A stretch of DNA of 8,002 bases, taken from Treponema sp. Its GTDB lineage: Bacteria; Spirochaetota; Spirochaetia; Treponematales; Treponemataceae. Below the pieces are notes generated by a model. That model had not been told where the DNA came from. It saw only the letters and a program-made list of their open reading frames with translations, and made no database searches. This document shows positions 5,953-8,002 of the stretch, in pieces. The stretch spans positions 1 to 8,002 of the forward strand of contig JAAVAM010000049.1 in assembly GCA_014804085.1 (NCBI GenBank). The letters are read 5' to 3'. Positions within the stretch are counted from its first letter, which is position 1. Each line of letters starts with the position of its first letter. The position numbers and the translations under genes are program-made.

Positions 5953-5975
5953 TTCCGCATACGGGCGGCACGCCC
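5953..5975. repeat. Decayed repeat half and GC hairpin at the neuB-side edge
   Basis: TTCCGCA (5953-5959) is the left half of the array core, 37 bp after the previous copy, but the right half is lost. It runs into the inverted repeat GGGCG, GCA, CGCCC (5963-5975), which abuts the stop of the minus-strand synthase gene. There is no T run on the relevant side, so it is not a classical terminator, although it could protect the mRNA 3' end. Confidence 0.5.
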
Positions 5976-7079
5976 TCAGCCGCGGCACAGGATGTCTTCC
6001 CACTGCACGCCCGCGCCGTTCGGTGCGTCGCGGGTCATGGTCGCGCCGACGACCGTTTGCAGGTAGGCGGGGCTGATTCCGGGGGTGAGTACTTTTTCGG
6101 TGCGCAGCACGCCGATGTCGTCTACGGCGATTGTCTCGCCTTTTTTGAGCGCGCGCAGGAAATGCAGGCTGCGGTTCGTCCGGCCGTAGTTGTCGCGCTC
6201 GCTCGGCGCGAGCCGTTTGATGCCGTCGCCGAGCACCGCGCGCACGGTTTCTGCGCCGTACTCGTCTTCCATCTGCGCGATGATGCGTTCGCTTCCCACT
6301 GGCTGCCCGTAGCGGCGGAGCATTGCGGCGCACTGGCGGACGCAGTGGCACAGGTGCGCGAACTGTTCGCCGTCCAAGGCGACGGGATCGTCCAGCCCGT
6401 CGCTCTCCCTGCTCAGCGTGATGTGCTTTTCGAGCATGACCGCGCCCGCCGCCGCGCTCAGTGACGGCACGAGCACGGGGTCAAGGCTGTGGTCGCTTAC
6501 GCCTGTCGCAATGCCGAATATCCGCGCAAGATTCCGTATCAGCGTGAGGTTGTAGTCGGTTTCGGGCGCGGGGTAGCTCGTCACGCAGTGGAGCAGGGTC
6601 ACGCCGTCCGTGCCGAGTATGGCGAGCGCGCACTCGATGTCCGCTAGGGTGGACACGCCCGATGACAGGATGACGGGGATGTTGTCCGTGCGGCGGTAGT
6701 CCGCGAGCGCGTGCAGGAGCGGGTAATGGTTCAGCTCCGGCGAGGCGATTTTTACGGCGTCGGGCCTGAGCGGGAGCAGCTCGGCGAGGCTCCGCAGGCC
6801 GAACGGCGAGCAGACGAACTGGATGCCTGTGCGCCGCGCGTAGTCGCGGCAGGCGGCGAAGAACGACGGCGGCACTTCCAGCTCCCGGAAGCGGTCGTAC
6901 AGGCGCGTCCTGCCGCCGGGCAGGTTCACGAAGCCCGTGTCGGGGTGCAGGATTTCGTCCGCGTACACCCACTGGAATTTGACCGCATCCGCGCCCGCGT
7001 CCGCCGCCGCGTCGATCAGCTGCCTTGCCTTTTCAAGGGATCCGCCGTGCGCCGTCCCGATTTCTGCTACGACTGTCAT
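5976..7079 (-). CDS. NeuB/SpsE/PseI-family sialic-acid-type synthase
   Basis: This 367-residue enzyme should condense phosphoenolpyruvate with a hexosamine-derived sugar to give a nonulosonic acid (sialic, legionaminic or pseudaminic type) for surface glycans. The TIM barrel (about 1-290) shows AEIGTAHGGS (5-14), KFQ (34-36), CSPFG (90-94), KIAS (110-113), LLHCVTSYPAP (162-172), GVSDHS (193-198) and LEKHITL (216-222). His197 and His219 correspond to the metal ligands known in NeuB. A C-terminal SAF (antifreeze-like) domain spans about 300-365 (NRSLHFLRALKKGE to VQWEDI). MTVVAEIG at 7079 is preferred over ATG 7103 because a TATAAT at 7107-7102 overlaps the upstream ATG and AAAGGA (7095-7090) precedes 7079. 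No other nonulosonate or sugar-nucleotide gene is in the window, so the exact sugar is undetermined. T. pallidum also carries a gene annotated spsE, as I recall. Confidence 0.88.
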   Translation of the reverse strand: MTVVAEIGTAHGGSLEKARQLIDAAADAGADAVKFQWVYADEILHPDTGFVNLPGGRTRLYDRFRELEVPPSFFAACRDYARRTGIQFVCSPFGLRSLAELLPLRPDAVKIASPELNHYPLLHALADYRRTDNIPVILSSGVSTLADIECALAILGTDGVTLLHCVTSYPAPETDYNLTLIRNLARIFGIATGVSDHSLDPVLVPSLSAAAGAVMLEKHITLSRESDGLDDPVALDGEQFAHLCHCVRQCAAMLRRYGQPVGSERIIAQMEDEYGAETVRAVLGDGIKRLAPSERDNYGRTNRSLHFLRALKKGETIAVDDIGVLRTEKVLTPGISPAYLQTVVGATMTRDAPNGAGVQWEDILCRG

Positions 7080-7101
7080 TTTTCCGTAATCCTTTGATGG
7101 C

Positions 7102-7107
7102 ATTATA
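7102..7107 (-). promoter_or_regulatory. -10 element candidate for the NeuB-like gene
   Basis: Read on the minus strand, positions 7107-7102 are a perfect TATAAT. A start about seven bases on (near 7095) would leave a leader of about 16 bases carrying AAAGGA before ATG 7079. It would also exclude the upstream ATG at 7103. No good -35 is visible at 16-18 bp, so the assignment rests on the -10 only. Confidence 0.45.
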
Positions 7108-7126
7108 TACTATCTTATCCTTTTTG

Positions 7127-7135
7127 TGGTATACT
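7127..7135 (+). promoter_or_regulatory. Extended -10 promoter candidate for the TIGR03546-like gene
   Basis: TGG followed by TATACT (7127-7135) fits the extended -10 pattern TGnTATAAT with one mismatch; no convincing -35 is present. A start near 7142 would place only about three bases before ATG 7145. This agrees with the absence of a Shine-Dalgarno in the pyrimidine-rich sequence just upstream. A second TATACT at 7106-7111 is a weaker alternative that would give a longer leader. Confidence 0.45.
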
Positions 7136-7144
7136 GTCTCCATT

Positions 7145-7654
7145 ATGGTGAAAGCAATCGTAACATTGTTCAAGGCGTTGTGTTCCAATACACATCCCGG
7201 AGAAATCGCCCATGCCGTTTCGATTGGGCTGCTGTTGGGCCTGATGCCAAAAAATAACCTGCTTTGGTATCTTGTGTTCGTGTTCTGTCTGTTCGTGCGC
7301 TTCAACAAGGCCGCGTACCTGCTGATGATCCTGTTCAGCTCGGCGGTTTCCGTGGCGTTTGACCCGCTGTTCGACCGGCTCGGCTACGCGTTCCTGACGA
7401 TTCCGTCGCTGGCGGATTTTTTCGGCCGGCTGCTGGACATTCCGTTCGTGGCGTTCACGAAATTCAACAATTCTGTGGTCTGCGGCTCGTTCCTGTTCGG
7501 GCTGATGCTGTATATTCCGGCAAATATCATTGCGCGCGTGCTGCTCAAGGTGTGGCGCAGGCATGCCGTTCCCGTGTTGCGGCAGACACCGATTATCAAG
7601 GCGATTGGTAATCTTCCGCTTATCGCGACGATTGCGGGCAAGGTGCAGGGGTAA
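7145..7654 (+). CDS. TIGR03546-like integral membrane protein
   Basis: This 169-residue membrane protein of unknown function matches my memory of the TIGR03546 family: a start like MVKAIVTLFKALCSN, then HPGEIAHAVSIGLLLGLMPK (17-36) and a hydrophobic core. Hydrophobic segments lie near 21-35, 38-52, 56-73 and 109-137, with a basic cytoplasmic-looking KVWRRH after the last. The NxxPGEIA...GLLLGLMP pattern also recalls DUF2062 proteins. ATG 7145 is preferred over ATG 7097, which would add 16 residues, because family members begin with the equivalent of MVKAIV. There is no Shine-Dalgarno, and a -10 candidate lies ten bases upstream. The next gene starts three bases after its stop, so the two are co-transcribed and probably act together. 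Confidence 0.78.
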   Translation: MVKAIVTLFKALCSNTHPGEIAHAVSIGLLLGLMPKNNLLWYLVFVFCLFVRFNKAAYLLMILFSSAVSVAFDPLFDRLGYAFLTIPSLADFFGRLLDIPFVAFTKFNNSVVCGSFLFGLMLYIPANIIARVLLKVWRRHAVPVLRQTPIIKAIGNLPLIATIAGKVQG

Positions 7655-7657
7655 ACG

Positions 7658-8002
7658 ATGGCAGGCAAAGACGTACAGACGACCGGAAAAGCGGTTGCGG
7701 AAAAGAAGAAGAAAGAGCCGAAAAAGCTGGGCGCGAAAAAACTGCCCAGGCTGCTCAAGAAGGCGTACACGCAGAAGAAGTTCGATGCGCTGCTCAAGCG
7801 CGTGTTCGTGGATGAGGACAAGGCGTTGCTCGTCACGCTGTTCAAGAAGACGGAAATCAAGGGAAAGGAAAAGCTCGCCGTCCCAATGACGAGCGAATTC
7901 ACCAAGAAAGAGATCGTGCGCCTCAAGGAAGTGGCAAAGGCAATCGTGGCGAACCGCAAGGGACGCTTCAAGCTGATTCCGTTTGTGGCGGTGGTCGCGT
8001 TT
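7658..8002 (+). CDS. TIGR03545-like protein, N-terminal part (runs off the window)
   Basis: An open frame of 115 codons starts at ATG 7658 and continues past the window edge without a stop. GGGG (7648-7651) lies six bases before the start, and the TIGR03546-like gene ends three bases upstream. Residues 1-40 are extremely lysine-rich (AEKKKKEPKKLGAKK and on), so this part is cytoplasmic. About residues 43-80 form a small domain, followed by TKKEIVRLKEVAKAIVANRK (84-103) and the start of a hydrophobic helix FKLIPFVAVVAF (104-115), presumably a transmembrane anchor. The arrangement fits the N-terminus of TIGR03545 proteins, large membrane proteins usually paired with TIGR03546; the bulk of the protein is not visible. 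Function is unknown. Confidence 0.65.
   Translation, partial: MAGKDVQTTGKAVAEKKKKEPKKLGAKKLPRLLKKAYTQKKFDALLKRVFVDEDKALLVTLFKKTEIKGKEKLAVPMTSEFTKKEIVRLKEVAKAIVANRKGRFKLIPFVAVVAF

Noticed and set aside
5963..5975. Terminator for the NeuB-like gene
   Set aside because: The hairpin GGGCG-GCA-CGCCC is strong, but no T run follows on the minus strand, so it is recorded only as a hairpin.
5748..6351. Small proteins encoded in or across the palindrome array
   Set aside because: The palindromes contain no stop in any frame, so frames stay open by composition. The 40-41 bp step changes frame at every unit, and there are no start sites with good ribosome-binding sequences.
6481..7097. Other frames overlapping the NeuB-like gene
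   Set aside because: They lie in alternative frames or antisense to a full-length enzyme with intact metal ligands, and show only biased Arg/Ala/Pro composition.
1..8002. Mobile element, phage or defence module
   Set aside because: No transposase, integrase, toxin-antitoxin pair, restriction enzyme or terminal inverted repeats were seen, and the genes are housekeeping or envelope genes of uniform composition.

Overview
The window looks like chromosomal DNA of a GC-rich spirochaete, most likely a Treponema or close relative. The evidence is three-fold: (i) an adjacent gene pair resembling the TIGR03546 and TIGR03545 families, which I associate with spirochaetes; (ii) two short-signal lipoproteins with relaxed lipoboxes; (iii) an intergenic array of the palindrome TTCCGCA(G/A)AATGCGGAA. 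The genus call is inference, because no rRNA is present.

Layout. Positions 1-312 hold a near-consensus promoter (TTGACA, 17 bp, TATACT), tRNA-Gln(CUG), a strong intrinsic-terminator-like hairpin and tRNA-Glu(CUC). Positions 348-3473 are a tightly packed plus-strand run of five genes: an NHL/beta-propeller-like lipoprotein, a single-span membrane protein, a four-span membrane protein, a Nudix (MutT-type) hydrolase and a small SH3-like lipoprotein. No promoter was recognised inside this run, so it may be fed by read-through from the tRNAs. It converges on hisS (minus strand, 4777-3470), and the two stop codons share the single palindrome CTAG. A weak terminator candidate lies inside the hisS 3' end.

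hisS and coaX (type III pantothenate kinase, plus) diverge from a 34-bp gap in which two promoter candidates overlap. After coaX comes a 333-bp non-coding stretch with seven 17-bp palindromes every 40-41 bp. It lies between the convergent 3' ends of coaX and a NeuB/SpsE-family sialic-acid-type synthase gene (minus, 7079-5976). From the second divergent gap a TIGR03546-like membrane protein gene and the 5' part of a TIGR03545-like gene run off the right edge.

The genes mix housekeeping functions (tRNAs, HisRS, CoA synthesis, nucleotide-pool cleaning) with poorly characterised envelope proteins. I do not see a defence system, an insertion sequence or a phage module. The least explained element is the palindrome array. 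Secondary points are the terminator between the two tRNAs and three genes (first lipoprotein, hisS, TIGR03546-like) that lack a visible Shine-Dalgarno; for the last two the -10 candidates suggest leaderless or nearly leaderless mRNAs.
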